A DNA stretch of 64,000 nt from JAEYKI01 sp036679405 (GCA_036679405.1 JAVBVZ010000034.1:186001-250000); one strand, 5' to 3'; positions 51,728-60,719 are shown, counted from the first letter of the stretch. Translations and numbers: made by a program. Notes: generated by a model not told the origin, from the letters alone.

Positions 51728-52518
51728 TGCCCGGTCCCGAACTGCTTCATGGAATACTCAAGACGCTTAAGCTGCGTTAAGATGCCCGCGTCGATATAGC
51801 CGAACTCGGTTTCCACCAGGCAGTCTCCGGGCTGAAGCGAGATGTCCTGCACTACTTTGATGCCTGAATTCTTTAAAACGTCTCCCAGTTCGTCCTGCGC
51901 GTCTGCAAAAAATTGTTCGTATTCGTCGCTTCCCACCTTTAATACAATATTGCTCTGGTTTCTGATGCCCATCAGCACCTCGCGGATCATATTTTTATAA
52001 GCGCTTTTGCCGCCGCTGATTTCTGTTTTTATAATATGCTCCGCTATATACAGCGCAAGATCCAGCACGCCTTCTTCCATTTCCGCATAAAGGCTTTCTT
52101 CTGCAGAGGCAAGCCTCTCAAGCGCGCCTGCCAGAGATTTCTGCGCAGCTTCCGTCTGCGCCCGGGCCTCCTGCTCTGCGCGCGCGGCTCCCGCTTCATA
52201 CCCTTCTTTTTCGGCTTTCTCCCTGAGTTCCGCCGCCTGCTTTTCCGCCACCCGGAGGGTTTCTTCCGCCTCCCGGCGCAGCTGCTTTATCCGTGCCTCC
52301 ATGGCATTAAGTTCGCTTTGCCTGCTTTCCGCCTCTTCCCGGACGCTCCCCTCTTTCTCTGAAAAGCCGGGGCTTTCCGCGCCCCTTTCCTCCGGCGGTT
52401 CTTCTTCCCCGGTACGTCGCATCATTTCCTTCAGGTCGGGCAGAACTACAAATCCGGCCGCATGGCTCTCTTCCGCAGTTACCGAATGACTGTCAATCCT
52501 AAACAACGAATTCTTCAT
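51724..52518 (-). CDS. fliH: Flagellar export stator protein FliH
   Basis: Peripheral stator that links FliI to the C ring. The 264-residue reading starts at ATG 52518 (GAGGG 7 bases upstream; a GTG two codons earlier overlaps that site). It has a long, very charged coiled coil (about 60-140, with many Glu/Ala/Arg) and a C-terminal FliH/V-ATPase-E-like domain (LDLALYIAEHIIKTEI, DISLQPGDCLVETEFGYIDA). It overlaps fliG by 20 bases. Confidence 0.94.
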   Translation of the reverse strand: MKNSLFRIDSHSVTAEESHAAGFVVLPDLKEMMRRTGEEEPPEERGAESPGFSEKEGSVREEAESRQSELNAMEARIKQLRREAEETLRVAEKQAAELREKAEKEGYEAGAARAEQEARAQTEAAQKSLAGALERLASAEESLYAEMEEGVLDLALYIAEHIIKTEISGGKSAYKNMIREVLMGIRNQSNIVLKVGSDEYEQFFADAQDELGDVLKNSGIKVVQDISLQPGDCLVETEFGYIDAGILTQLKRLEYSMKQFGTGQ

Positions 52519-53506
52519 CCGCACTCCCTCTTGATATTTCTATTTCTCCTTCATCTTCCAGCTTGCGTATCACATTCACAATTTTCTGCTGCGCCTGTTC
52601 AACGTCGCGTACCCGCACCGGGCCCATGTATTCCATATTTTCCTTAATAAGCTCCTGCAGGCGTTTGGAAATATTGCCGTATATTTTCTCCGCTATTTCT
52701 TCGCTTGTGCCTTTGAGCGCCAGCGTCAGAACGTCGTTGTCCACATCCTTCAATGTGCGCTGCAACGCAATGTTGGACAGCTTTACAATATCCTCAAAGA
52801 CAAACATCCGCCTGCGTATCTCATTGGCCAGTTCCGGATTGTCCATTTCAATATTTTCCAGTATGCCTTTCTCGGTGCTCCGGTCAATGGAATTTAAGAT
52901 ATCCACAATCACGCTGATGCCGCCCACCGAAGTGTTTTCTTCCTGTCCCAGGCTGGAAAGCTTTCTCTCCAGTACCCGCTCCGCCTCCCTGATATATTCG
53001 GGAGAAGAGGTGCTCATGGTCGCGATTCGCTGCACCACCTGCGGCTGGATCTCCTCGGGCAGGGAAGACATCACCATAGCGGCTTTCTGCGGCTGCATAT
53101 AAGACAATATGAGTGCAATGGTCTGGGGATGCTCGTTTTGGATAAAATTAAAGATTTGTGCGGGATCGGCCTTGCGGATCATATCGAACGGCCGGACCTG
53201 CAGGGAAGCGGACAGCCGGCCGATCAATTCATCCGCATGATCCGCGCCATAGGCTTTCACCAGTATATCCCGCGCGGCCTCAATGCCGCCTTCCGAAATA
53301 TACTTCTGTGCCACGCACATTTCATGAAATTCAGACAAAACGGAATTCTTCATTTCACTGTCAAAACTGCCCAGGCTGGTAATGCTTAAAGTGAGCTGTT
53401 CGATCTCTTCTTCCGAAAGATGCCGGTATATATTTGCGGAATACTCTTTTCCGAGCGCAATCATCAAAATGCCTGCTTTTTCTTTTGAAGTCAACGTTTT
53501 GTTCAT
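52499..53506 (-). CDS. fliG: Flagellar motor switch protein FliG
   Basis: Rotor protein that meets MotA. The 335 residues are three armadillo-like domains: LTSKEKAGILMIALGKEYSA at the N-terminus binds FliF, the EHPQTIALILSYMQPQKAAM middle domain contains the EHPQR-like motif (here EHPQT) that contacts FliM, and the C-terminal domain has the charged torque helix (FEDIVKLSNIALQRTLKDVD). It lies 9 bases from fliF. Confidence 0.96.
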   Translation of the reverse strand: MNKTLTSKEKAGILMIALGKEYSANIYRHLSEEEIEQLTLSITSLGSFDSEMKNSVLSEFHEMCVAQKYISEGGIEAARDILVKAYGADHADELIGRLSASLQVRPFDMIRKADPAQIFNFIQNEHPQTIALILSYMQPQKAAMVMSSLPEEIQPQVVQRIATMSTSSPEYIREAERVLERKLSSLGQEENTSVGGISVIVDILNSIDRSTEKGILENIEMDNPELANEIRRRMFVFEDIVKLSNIALQRTLKDVDNDVLTLALKGTSEEIAEKIYGNISKRLQELIKENMEYMGPVRVRDVEQAQQKIVNVIRKLEDEGEIEISRGSADEEFVV

Positions 53507-53515
53507 TGTAAAGCT

Positions 53516-55069
53516 CTACCTCATATAATCGTCGGACAGCCAGTTTTTTAAAAGCTGGGCAATCAGTTCGGAGTCTCTTTTTACCAGGTTTTGTATCTGC
53601 TGAAGCGTTCCGTCTTCCTGCGGCATCAGATCTTCCACCGAGATCTCCTCGTCTGCGGAGACATCCAGGGTGCCGCCCGTCCCCCAGTCTTCCTCTTCCT
53701 CTTCTTCCTTTTTCCGCTTGTTTCTTGAAAGAAGGGATAAGATAACAATCAGCGCCGCACCGATGATGGCGCCTGCAATAATGAGGGTATAAATGAGCTT
53801 GTTTTTTTCCACCCGCTCGAGTATCTCGGTTTGTTCGCTTACGGCCTGCGCATACTGCGCATTTTGTTCAAAAGGCATATTGGATACGGTGATTTTGTCT
53901 TCCGGTACCCCTATGGCCGTCGCAATCTGTTTACGGACATCCGGCAGGATGTCTGCAATCTCATCTCCGCCGTCGATGATCAGCGTCGCAGAAAGATCTT
54001 TGATCTGTCCCTGTGCGCGTTCAAGCTGCTGGTTGATTTCGTTTACTTCGGCGTTCACTTCACGGGTCACTTTATAATAGTCTCCGTCCGTCCCGCCGTC
54101 TTCCGCCTGATACACGGCCGCGCCTCCGTTTTCGTCCAGGCCCGGCTCGCCTTCGGCCGCCGCCGTATCCCCCGCAACCTTTTCCTCCATTTCCTGCATG
54201 CTTACAATGATGCCCATATTCTCATCATTCTCCACCGGCGGGGAAAGCGTGATCGAACTGGTTACCGATTTGTCAAAATCAAGGATCACGTTCACACTGG
54301 CCGAGAGCCTGTCCGCCCCGAAAACGGGCGACAGCAGATTGATGATCTGTGTCTTAAGCTGCTCCGCAACCTTGTTTTGCAGGTCGATCTGTTCGCCCAC
54401 CGCGCCGGACCCGCCTCCGTCCATGGAGCCTGTGCTGTAAATGTTCATTTTGGAATCGGCTATGGTGATATTTTCCGGCGGCAGGGAAGACACGCTTTTT
54501 GAAACCACCGCACGAATGGTATCCGCGTCGCTTGCAGTCAGGGTCGCCCCGTCTCTTAATTCCAGAACGACCGAAGCGGTCGCCGCCTTCTCGTTGCTGT
54601 CCGACAGAACAAAAGCGCTGTCCTCCGGCAGGGTGATCATCACGGTACTGCTTTTAATTTTATCCATCCGGTTGATTGTCTGGGAAATGTTCTGTTCCAG
54701 CTGAAACTGCAGGTACAGTTGTTTATCCGCATCGGTCAACCCGAAGCTGGTTGCGTTTTCCGTATAAATGTCATAATTAAGCCCGCTTTTCGGATATCCC
54801 TGGGCGTTCAGCTTGTAGCGCAGTTCATCCACCTGATCACTTGGAACCATAATGCTCCCGTTTGACCCCGCCTTCACCGGAACATCCATTTCTTCCAGCA
54901 CCGAATACACTTCTCCCGCTTCTCCGGCTTCCATATCCGAAAACAAAACGGCGTATTCCGTCTGGTTGCTCAAAGATACCACCACGCTAAGGACAATGAT
55001 CGTAATTACGATAACAAGGACCGCCAGCACCAGCTGCGTCTTTTTCATCTTCTTTAAATGTTCTGCCAT
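53516..55069 (-). CDS. fliF: Flagellar MS-ring protein FliF
   Basis: Base ring of the flagellum. The 517 residues have an N-terminal membrane helix (about 11-33), the ring-building motif with the YPKSGLNYDIYTENATSFGL segment, further ring domain text (SSTVMITLPEDSAFVLSDSN), a low-complexity stretch, a second membrane helix (IYTLIIAGAIIGAALIVILS), and the C-terminal FliG-binding tail (LIAQLLKNWLSDDY). The ATG is used by default, but no ribosome site lies close; a CTG 11 codons upstream with GGGGG spaced 9 bases is an alternative. About 160 bases separate it from cheA, with no gene in between. Confidence 0.95.
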   Translation of the reverse strand: MAEHLKKMKKTQLVLAVLVIVITIIVLSVVVSLSNQTEYAVLFSDMEAGEAGEVYSVLEEMDVPVKAGSNGSIMVPSDQVDELRYKLNAQGYPKSGLNYDIYTENATSFGLTDADKQLYLQFQLEQNISQTINRMDKIKSSTVMITLPEDSAFVLSDSNEKAATASVVLELRDGATLTASDADTIRAVVSKSVSSLPPENITIADSKMNIYSTGSMDGGGSGAVGEQIDLQNKVAEQLKTQIINLLSPVFGADRLSASVNVILDFDKSVTSSITLSPPVENDENMGIIVSMQEMEEKVAGDTAAAEGEPGLDENGGAAVYQAEDGGTDGDYYKVTREVNAEVNEINQQLERAQGQIKDLSATLIIDGGDEIADILPDVRKQIATAIGVPEDKITVSNMPFEQNAQYAQAVSEQTEILERVEKNKLIYTLIIAGAIIGAALIVILSLLSRNKRKKEEEEEEDWGTGGTLDVSADEEISVEDLMPQEDGTLQQIQNLVKRDSELIAQLLKNWLSDDYMR

Positions 55070-55229
55070 TTTCGCAAAAGCGCCGGAAAAATTCAGTTCC
55101 TTCTTCCCCCTTCTTACCTTTCACCTTCATGCCCGGATGATTGTTCCGGCCGGCAGACAAGCCCGCCCGGCGTCTGCCTGCGCAAAAGTTGATCCACACC
55201 CTCAAAAGACCGGCTTTTTGGGCCCCGTA

Positions 55230-57221
55230 TTAAACCAGCAGGCTGCTTACGTCCAGCACCCGCGCGATGGACCCGTCTCCCAGTATGGTACAGCCCGCTA
55301 TCCCTTTCATCCTTCCCAGTTTGCGGATAATAAAATTCGGCATGGGTTTTACCACCGCCTGCTGTTCTCCCAGCAGTTTGTCCGCAAACAGGCAGGCCGT
55401 CTTTTCTTCGCTTTCCACCAATACCATGATCCCGTCGTTTAGATCACGCGCCGCCTCCTCTTCCCCAAAAACATTGTGCAGGCGTATAATAGGGAAACAT
55501 TTGCCTCGTATCATGATCATTTCGTTTTCATCCGGATCACTTATGATGCGGTACTTGCGCGGCTCCAAAGATTCCCGTATGGTCTGGATGGGTATAATGT
55601 ACATGGAATCGTTTACCATGATCTTCATTCCGTCCAGGATCGCAAGGGTCAGCGGAATATGCATTATAATGGTTGTCCCGCGTCCTTCCTCGCTCTCCAC
55701 CGACACACTGCCGCCTATGCTGTTTATATTGCTGCACACAACGTCCATCCCAACGCCCCGCCCGGAAAATTCGGTGACTTCTTCCTTGGTTGAAAATCCG
55801 GGCGAAAGGATCAGCGAAAAGGCTTCCTTATCCGTTATCTCTTCCGGATTTTTGTTGGTAAGGCCTTTTTGGATGGCCTTTTCAATGATCCGGTCGCGCC
55901 GAAGTCCCCGTCCGTCGTCCGAAACCCTGACGATCACGTCCCCGCCGGAATTACGCGCTTCCAGTATGATCTGCCCTCTTTCGCGCTTGCCCATTGCCAT
56001 GCGCTCTCCCGGGGTTTCCAGCCCGTGGTCCATCGCATTGCGTATAAGATGCATCAGCGGATCGGACAGGTTGTCCAGCACGTTTTTGTCCACCTCGGTC
56101 TCTTCTCCAATAATCACCAGATCGGCCGCTTTGCCGATCTTTTTGTTCATATCCCGCACAATACGCTGCATTTTGCGGAAAACGGAAGAAACGGGAACCA
56201 TACGGATGGACATCACAACGTCCTGCAGTTCGTCTGTAAGCTTTTTTAAAAGCCGCGCCTGCTTTTCAAAATTTTCAAGTTCCAGCCCGCTTAGATCCGG
56301 GTTTTTGATCACCATGGATTCGGTAGTCACAATTTCGCCCACCAGATCCATCAATGCGTCTATTTTATTGATATTCACGCTCAAAAAACTCTGGCGTATC
56401 TCTTTTTCCGAAGCCGGAACTTCTTTTTTCTGCACCGGATTCAAATTTGCTTTTGCGTCCGCGCCGGGCGTTTTGGCCTCTCCAAATTCCAGGCTCTGCA
56501 AAAACATGGTCTCTTCCAGTTTCTCTCGGATCTCCTGCTCTGCCTGGGCCGGAGCGGTCAGAAAAAGGGTAAAACCGTCTTCTATGATCTGATTGTCGCA
56601 GTTTTGATCCAGGTCGGAAGGGAAATGCGCCAAATCGGTATACAGGTCTTTAAGGGCGACCACTGCGCCCAGCGCGCGCACCGTTTCCATCTGGCACCCG
56701 CCAAAAAACCGTATATGCGCGCGGTAGTACCTGTCGTCCGGATTTTTTTTCAGTTTGGAGATGTCCCCCTCCCGCTCCGTCGGCGGGGCATCGGGGATTT
56801 TTTCTTTTTTACCGTCCCCGCCCCCGCTGATCTGCTCCGCAGCCTTCCGCAAAGACGCAAGCAGTTCTTCCGGGTTCCCGTCCGGTACGTTTCCTTCCTG
56901 CAGGCCCGCGATTTCACCTTTAAAAAAATCTATGGAATGCAAAACGCTGTCAAAAATCGTTTCCCAGTACGAATCGTCCGGCGGGTTTTCACGAATAATA
57001 GAAAAAAGGTCTTCCACCGCATGGGCAAGCGAGGCCATCGCCTCATATCCCATCATGGCCGAAGAACCTTTGATCGTGTGCATCACGCGGAACGTTTCGT
57101 TGATCTGGCCTTCTTCTAGCGCCGCGCTTCGCTCCCCGCTCAAAAGCAGCTCTTCAAGCTGTTCCAAAAGTTGTCCGTTCTCAAATATAAATGCTTCCAG
57201 TAAAATATCATTTTCCGCCAT
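55230..57221 (-). CDS. cheA: Chemotaxis histidine kinase CheA
   Basis: Central kinase of the sensory phosphorelay. The 663 residues contain an HPt domain with phospho-acceptor His48 (VMHTIKGSSAMMGYE), a P2-like response regulator-binding region (about 165-250), the dimerisation domain, the ATP-binding HATPase_c region (HLIRNAMDHGLETPGERMAM, VRVSDDGRGLRRD, FSTKEEVTEFSGRGVGMDVV), and a CheW-like regulatory domain. All N, G1, F and G2 boxes are visible. It lies between cheY and fliF, at the head of the cluster. Confidence 0.97.
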   Translation of the reverse strand: MAENDILLEAFIFENGQLLEQLEELLLSGERSAALEEGQINETFRVMHTIKGSSAMMGYEAMASLAHAVEDLFSIIRENPPDDSYWETIFDSVLHSIDFFKGEIAGLQEGNVPDGNPEELLASLRKAAEQISGGGDGKKEKIPDAPPTEREGDISKLKKNPDDRYYRAHIRFFGGCQMETVRALGAVVALKDLYTDLAHFPSDLDQNCDNQIIEDGFTLFLTAPAQAEQEIREKLEETMFLQSLEFGEAKTPGADAKANLNPVQKKEVPASEKEIRQSFLSVNINKIDALMDLVGEIVTTESMVIKNPDLSGLELENFEKQARLLKKLTDELQDVVMSIRMVPVSSVFRKMQRIVRDMNKKIGKAADLVIIGEETEVDKNVLDNLSDPLMHLIRNAMDHGLETPGERMAMGKRERGQIILEARNSGGDVIVRVSDDGRGLRRDRIIEKAIQKGLTNKNPEEITDKEAFSLILSPGFSTKEEVTEFSGRGVGMDVVCSNINSIGGSVSVESEEGRGTTIIMHIPLTLAILDGMKIMVNDSMYIIPIQTIRESLEPRKYRIISDPDENEMIMIRGKCFPIIRLHNVFGEEEAARDLNDGIMVLVESEEKTACLFADKLLGEQQAVVKPMPNFIIRKLGRMKGIAGCTILGDGSIARVLDVSSLLV

Positions 57222-57262
57222 AACAAACCCCTGTCCTTTTTGTTTGGATACCCGGTCCTTTT

Positions 57263-57619
57263 TTACTTGAACTTGCTTAAAGCCGCCATGATGACCTCTT
57301 CTTTAAACGGTTTTACCACAAACCCTTTTGCTCCCAGCATAACGGCTTCTTTCACCATGCTTTCCTGCCCCATCGCCGAAACCATGATCACCGCTGTTTG
57401 AGGGTTTATTTTCATGATCTCCCGGAGCGCGTCTATTCCCGAAACTTCGGGCATCGTAATATCAAGCGTAATAATGTCCGGTTTGAGTTCGGAACATTTC
57501 TGGATTGCCTGCAGGCCGTTTTCGGCTTCGCCCGCAATCTCAAATCCGTTCTTGGAAAGCATGTTCTTGATTGTGATCCGCATAAAAGCGGCGTCGTCCA
57601 CCACCAGTACTTTTTTCAT
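57263..57619 (-). CDS. cheY: Chemotaxis response regulator CheY
   Basis: Diffusible regulator that carries the phosphoryl group from CheA to the switch. The 118 residues start at ATG 57619 (AGGAGG 4 bases upstream). Receiver features are complete: acidic pair Asp8-Asp9, phospho-acceptor Asp53 (ITLDITMPEVSG), Ser81 region (VMVSAMGQ) and Lys in FVVKPFK. A GTG further upstream overlaps the ribosome site. Four residues (MKKV) replace the longer N-terminus of enteric CheY. Confidence 0.97.
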   Translation of the reverse strand: MKKVLVVDDAAFMRITIKNMLSKNGFEIAGEAENGLQAIQKCSELKPDIITLDITMPEVSGIDALREIMKINPQTAVIMVSAMGQESMVKEAVMLGAKGFVVKPFKEEVIMAALSKFK

Positions 57620-57662
57620 TTTTCCTCCTTTTTTCACATCTTCTCCCGGTCAAAACGATGTG

Positions 57663-58139
57663 TCATATTGTTTTTATGTCTACACCCATTGTTTTTATCT
57701 TCAGGCTACCGTCCAGCGCATCAAGCTCTATCGTCCTGCCGCTGGAACCGCCCAGGTCTTCCGCTACCACGGGAATATTCAGTTTTTTCAAAAAAAATTT
57801 GCATCCGGCCGCATTGCGCTGCCCGACATTTAAAATATCGTCTGCGGGCCCGCCAAACATTCGGGCCCCGCCTGCCAGTTTGGCGACGATCGCAGTCCGC
57901 ACCGCGCCGGCGTCCAGCATTTTTCCAAGCAGGCCCGCCACCGCCGTATCCGCAAATTTGGCGGGGTTGCATCCCCGCTCGCCGCGCGAATCCGGCAACA
58001 CAATATGGACCATCCCCCCCGTTTTGCTGATCCTGTCCCACATAGTCACCCCTACGCAGGAGCCGAGTCCTATGGTGGTTATTTTTCCGGGCTGGGAAAC
58101 TATGTTCCATTCGGCCATGCCGATAATCACGGATTTCAT
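57663..58139 (-). CDS. cheD: Chemoreceptor glutamine deamidase CheD
   Basis: Deamidates receptor glutamines and activates CheC. The 158 residues contain catalytic Cys28 (TTIGLGSCVGV) and His45 (GGMVHIVLPDS), and the CheC-contacting strand region. It overlaps cheC by 4 bases, and CheC is its direct partner in Bacillus and Thermotoga. CheC, CheD and CheB/CheR together give a Bacillus-type adaptation network; no CheV was seen. Confidence 0.96.
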   Translation of the reverse strand: MKSVIIGMAEWNIVSQPGKITTIGLGSCVGVTMWDRISKTGGMVHIVLPDSRGERGCNPAKFADTAVAGLLGKMLDAGAVRTAIVAKLAGGARMFGGPADDILNVGQRNAAGCKFFLKKLNIPVVAEDLGGSSGRTIELDALDGSLKIKTMGVDIKTI

Positions 58140-58756
58140 AGGCCTACGCTCACCAGGCGTTCTTTGAGGCGCCGGAAAGAATCAATGGTGGGGATCAAAA
58201 AAAAGTGGCCCTTCACGCCCGCGGCCTTTCCGCCGAACCTTGTATCCAGCATAAGCACATATTCCCCGGCTTCCCCGTATACCAGGGCCGGCACGTTCAT
58301 AATTGCCATTGCCATATCCACGGTCATTTCGGGCACAGCCGCGGATATCTTAAGCCCGGTCATGGCGGATATGGCCGTAATATAAGACCCCGCCAGAATA
58401 TTGCAGACTTCTTTCATGGGCTCAAGGGCCTGCATTCCCGCATCCGGCCAGTCGGGCAGATCCGTATCCATAAAAACGTTCAGGGTTTCCACCGCGTCCG
58501 CCGGTTCCTGCATCATCAGGATAAAGCCGTCTATATCGCCGGAAAACTGAACCAGGATGCCCAGCATGACCCGCTCGGGCCCGCCCAGCATATCGGCAAT
58601 GCCTGAAAATCCCACCAGCGAACAATCTGGCACGCTGATATCCACCTGCGCGCCTATCATTGCGGAGAGCGCGCCCGCCGCATTGCCCGCGCCTATGTTG
58701 CTGATTTCTTTTAGTAAATCTAAGTCAGAATCGTTAAATATCATCATTTTATCCAA
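58136..58756 (-). CDS. cheC: CheY-P phosphatase CheC
   Basis: Removes phosphate from CheY-P and regulates adaptation with CheD. The 206 residues have both catalytic helices: LLKEISNIGAGNAAGALSAM (Glu17, Asn20 from the first possible start) and EPMKEVCNILAGSYITAISA (Glu116, Asn119), so two active sites are expected, unlike CheX or FliM. The start may be TTG 58756 or ATG 58747/58744; no ribosome site lies close. A short leader reading frame with AGGAGG ends just upstream. First gene of the fla/che block. Confidence 0.92.
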   Translation of the reverse strand: MDKMMIFNDSDLDLLKEISNIGAGNAAGALSAMIGAQVDISVPDCSLVGFSGIADMLGGPERVMLGILVQFSGDIDGFILMMQEPADAVETLNVFMDTDLPDWPDAGMQALEPMKEVCNILAGSYITAISAMTGLKISAAVPEMTVDMAMAIMNVPALVYGEAGEYVLMLDTRFGGKAAGVKGHFFLIPTIDSFRRLKERLVSVGL

Positions 58757-58763
58757 TATTTAT

Positions 58764-58790
58764 CTAATTTTGGGCATAAAAAATAGCCAT
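58764..58790 (-). CDS. Possible 8-residue leader peptide before cheC
   Basis: ATG 58790 is preceded by AGGAGG (3 bases away) and the frame MAIFYAQN ends at TAG 58764, 8 bases before the first possible cheC start. cheC has no ribosome site of its own, so reinitiation or coupling from this frame is plausible. The close ribosome spacing and small size make it uncertain. Confidence 0.35.
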   Translation of the reverse strand: MAIFYAQN

Positions 58791-58926
58791 AATCCTCCTA
58801 AAGCGGATTAGGCATTCTCTTCTTTATATAACGCAGAGTCTGTAATTGCTACTAATATGTTATTCTATATTTCGACAAAATGCAAGAGGCTATTTAGTAA
58901 ATTTTTATTATTTCAGCTAAATTCAC

Positions 58927-58953
58927 TAAAGTTTTGAAAATTTTTCCCGAAGA
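58927..58953 (+). promoter_or_regulatory. Sigma-28 promoter of flagellin
   Basis: TAAA (58927-58930), an exact 15-base spacer and CCCGAAGA (58946-58953), keeping the CCGA core of GCCGATAA. Transcription would start near 58960, giving a leader of about 130 bases. This is the expected late promoter type for flagellin. Confidence 0.75.
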
Positions 58954-59078
58954 TGTTAGCAGAATCTGCAAAGGCCTTTTCCAGTTTACCCGGGTAATCC
59001 TTTCACGTGAAGGTATTTTAAAAACAAAAGAGGGCCGGCGCATTTTCTAAAAAGGCAAAGATGTCAAAAAAAAATCAT

Positions 59079-59084
59079 GGAGGA
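59079..59084 (+). promoter_or_regulatory. CsrA-type GGA site overlapping the flagellin ribosome binding site
   Basis: The ribosome site GGAGG (59079-59083) carries two adjacent GGA motifs (AUGGAGGAUU in the RNA), 9 bases before ATG 59093. CsrA binds GGA in this position in Bacillus hag and blocks translation; csrA and fliW are both encoded in this cluster. A second upstream binding hairpin was not found with certainty. Confidence 0.55.
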
Positions 59085-59092
59085 TTAAACAA

Positions 59093-60670
59093 ATGAGAAT
59101 TGCAAACAACATTATGGCTATGAACACACATCGCCAGTACACCATCAACAACGACAACGTGGCCAAATCATCCGAAAAACTTTCGTCCGGCTACAGGATC
59201 AACCGCGCGGGCGACGATGCCGCCGGCCTGGCCATTTCGGAAAAAATGCGGGCGCAGGTGCGCGGCCTGGACATGGCCGCCAAAAACTCTCAGGACGCCA
59301 TCTCGCTGGTGCAGACCGCTGAAGGCGCGCTGCAGGAAGTTCATTCCATGCTTCAGCGCATGAATGAACTTGCCGTGCAGTCTTCTACCGGCACCAACGA
59401 ATCTTTTGACCGCAGCGCGATTGCCGCCGAATTTGACCAGCTCAAAGATGAAATCGACCAGATCTCGTCCCAGACCACCTTCAACAACATGAACATCCTG
59501 GACGGTTCACTGGGAAGCAGCGGCACGGCCGTTCTGAAAGATTCAAATTTCGACAACAAACTGGTAGCCGACGCGACCACTAACTCCTTTGTAGTGGGCG
59601 ACGCCATCAAAGGCACTGCGACCGACTACACCGTGAAATCCCAGACGGGCATCACGACCAGCGATATCGGCACCTTTACGCTGGAAGCGGGCAGCCTGAG
59701 CGATGCGGGCGTATGGACTTCCAACGCGGACGCGGATACCACGCATCTGCGCATCAACTTTACCAGCGCGGACGGTGCGACCAAAGAATACACCGTTGCG
59801 ATGGAAGACGTCCTGCAGGGCAATACCTTCCTTGAGACCGACCAAACCTTCACGCTGGATCTTTCGGCCGCCGGGCTGGGTACGCAGACCATTGTATATG
59901 ACGGCGCGGCAGCAAGCAACACCATGGCCAGCATGGCCGCAACACTGGACGGCGCGGTCATGACCACCACCACCGGGAACATCAAAGAATCAACAACCGG
60001 CACATTTGCCGCAGCGGGCATCACCGATGTTTCAGGAGCGGAAACCGGAACCTACAGCGTAAGCAATTCGGGCGCGGACGTCACCTTTACCAATACGGAA
60101 ACCGGCGCGTCCATTACGGCCACTTTGGCGCAAAACGATACCGAACTGGATCTGTCAGATATCGGCCTTGGAACGTGGACATTCAACGCAATCTCCGCCA
60201 CACCGGCTACGGATGCCGCCAACTTCGGTGCCATCGGCAGCTTTACGGTAGAAGGCGGTTCTTCCAGCGAAGGATCGGGCGTTATGAAGATCCAGGTAGG
60301 CGCGCTTGCGGGCGAGCAGCTTGAAGTATCCATAGACAAAATGGACGCGGAAGGCCTGGGCGTGGAAACGCAGGACATCTCCACGCAGGACGGCGCCTCG
60401 GCGGCCATCACGGCCACACGCAACGCCATCAACACGGTATCCGACCAGCGGGCGCTTCTGGGCGCCATGCAGAACAGGCTGGAGCACAAAATCAGCAATC
60501 TGAACGTTTCTTCGGAAAACCTGTCTGCAGCCGAAAGCCGTATCCGCGACGTGGATATCGCGGCAGAAATGACCAATTACACCAAGAACAATATTCTGGC
60601 GCAGGCTGCGACCGCCATGCTGGCGCAGGCCAATGCGGCGCCGCAGAACGTACTTTCTCTTCTCAAATAA
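59093..60670 (+). CDS. hag: Flagellin
   Basis: Filament subunit. The 525 residues have conserved D0/D1 ends (N-terminal TINNDNVAKSSEKLSSGYRI and AGDDAAGLAISEKMRAQVRG; C-terminal AESRIRDVDIAAEMTNYTK and ATAMLAQANAAPQNVLSLL) and a Thr/Ala/Gly-rich variable centre (about 145-395). LQRMNELAVQ at 87-96 matches the TLR5-recognised motif of other flagellins. Segments around 250-265 and 318-365 (TYSVSNSGADVTFT, LDLSDIGLGTW) look like repeats of one module also present in FlgL. It is the only flagellin in view and is GC-richer, with a restricted codon set, as expected for high expression. Confidence 0.97.
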   Translation: MRIANNIMAMNTHRQYTINNDNVAKSSEKLSSGYRINRAGDDAAGLAISEKMRAQVRGLDMAAKNSQDAISLVQTAEGALQEVHSMLQRMNELAVQSSTGTNESFDRSAIAAEFDQLKDEIDQISSQTTFNNMNILDGSLGSSGTAVLKDSNFDNKLVADATTNSFVVGDAIKGTATDYTVKSQTGITTSDIGTFTLEAGSLSDAGVWTSNADADTTHLRINFTSADGATKEYTVAMEDVLQGNTFLETDQTFTLDLSAAGLGTQTIVYDGAAASNTMASMAATLDGAVMTTTTGNIKESTTGTFAAAGITDVSGAETGTYSVSNSGADVTFTNTETGASITATLAQNDTELDLSDIGLGTWTFNAISATPATDAANFGAIGSFTVEGGSSSEGSGVMKIQVGALAGEQLEVSIDKMDAEGLGVETQDISTQDGASAAITATRNAINTVSDQRALLGAMQNRLEHKISNLNVSSENLSAAESRIRDVDIAAEMTNYTKNNILAQAATAMLAQANAAPQNVLSLLK

Positions 60671-60690
60671 AGGCCTTAAAAAAGGCAGAC

Positions 60691-60719
60691 AAAAAGGGCC
60701 GGTATATCCGGCCCTTTTT
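60691..60719. terminator. Bidirectional terminator shared by flagellin and the CRISPR transcript
   Basis: AAAAA, GGGCCGG (60696-60702), a 5-base loop, CCGGCCC (60708-60714) and TTTTT. It is symmetric, so it can end flagellin transcription on the plus strand and CRISPR precursor transcription on the minus strand. Confidence 0.9.

Larger units (their letters stand above)
58757..59092. other. Divergent intergenic region between cheC and flagellin
   Basis: From left to right: a possible 8-codon leader reading frame (58764-58790, minus), a hairpin CCTAA/TTAGG (58797-58812) touching its ribosome site, an AT-rich stretch that should hold the promoter of the fla/che operon but where I cannot assign -35 and -10 with confidence, the sigma-28 promoter of flagellin (58927-58953, plus), and the flagellin leader of about 130 bases with the CsrA-type site at 59079-59084. 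No other gene is visible. Confidence 0.75.

Noticed and set aside
54987..55205. 72-codon minus-strand frame between cheA and fliF
   Set aside because: Composition is random-like and it overlaps the fliF start out of frame; I saw no ribosome site.
55267..56592. 441-codon plus-strand frame opposite cheA
   Set aside because: Ser/Arg-rich antisense shadow of an intact, well-conserved cheA; low-complexity composition and no ribosome site.
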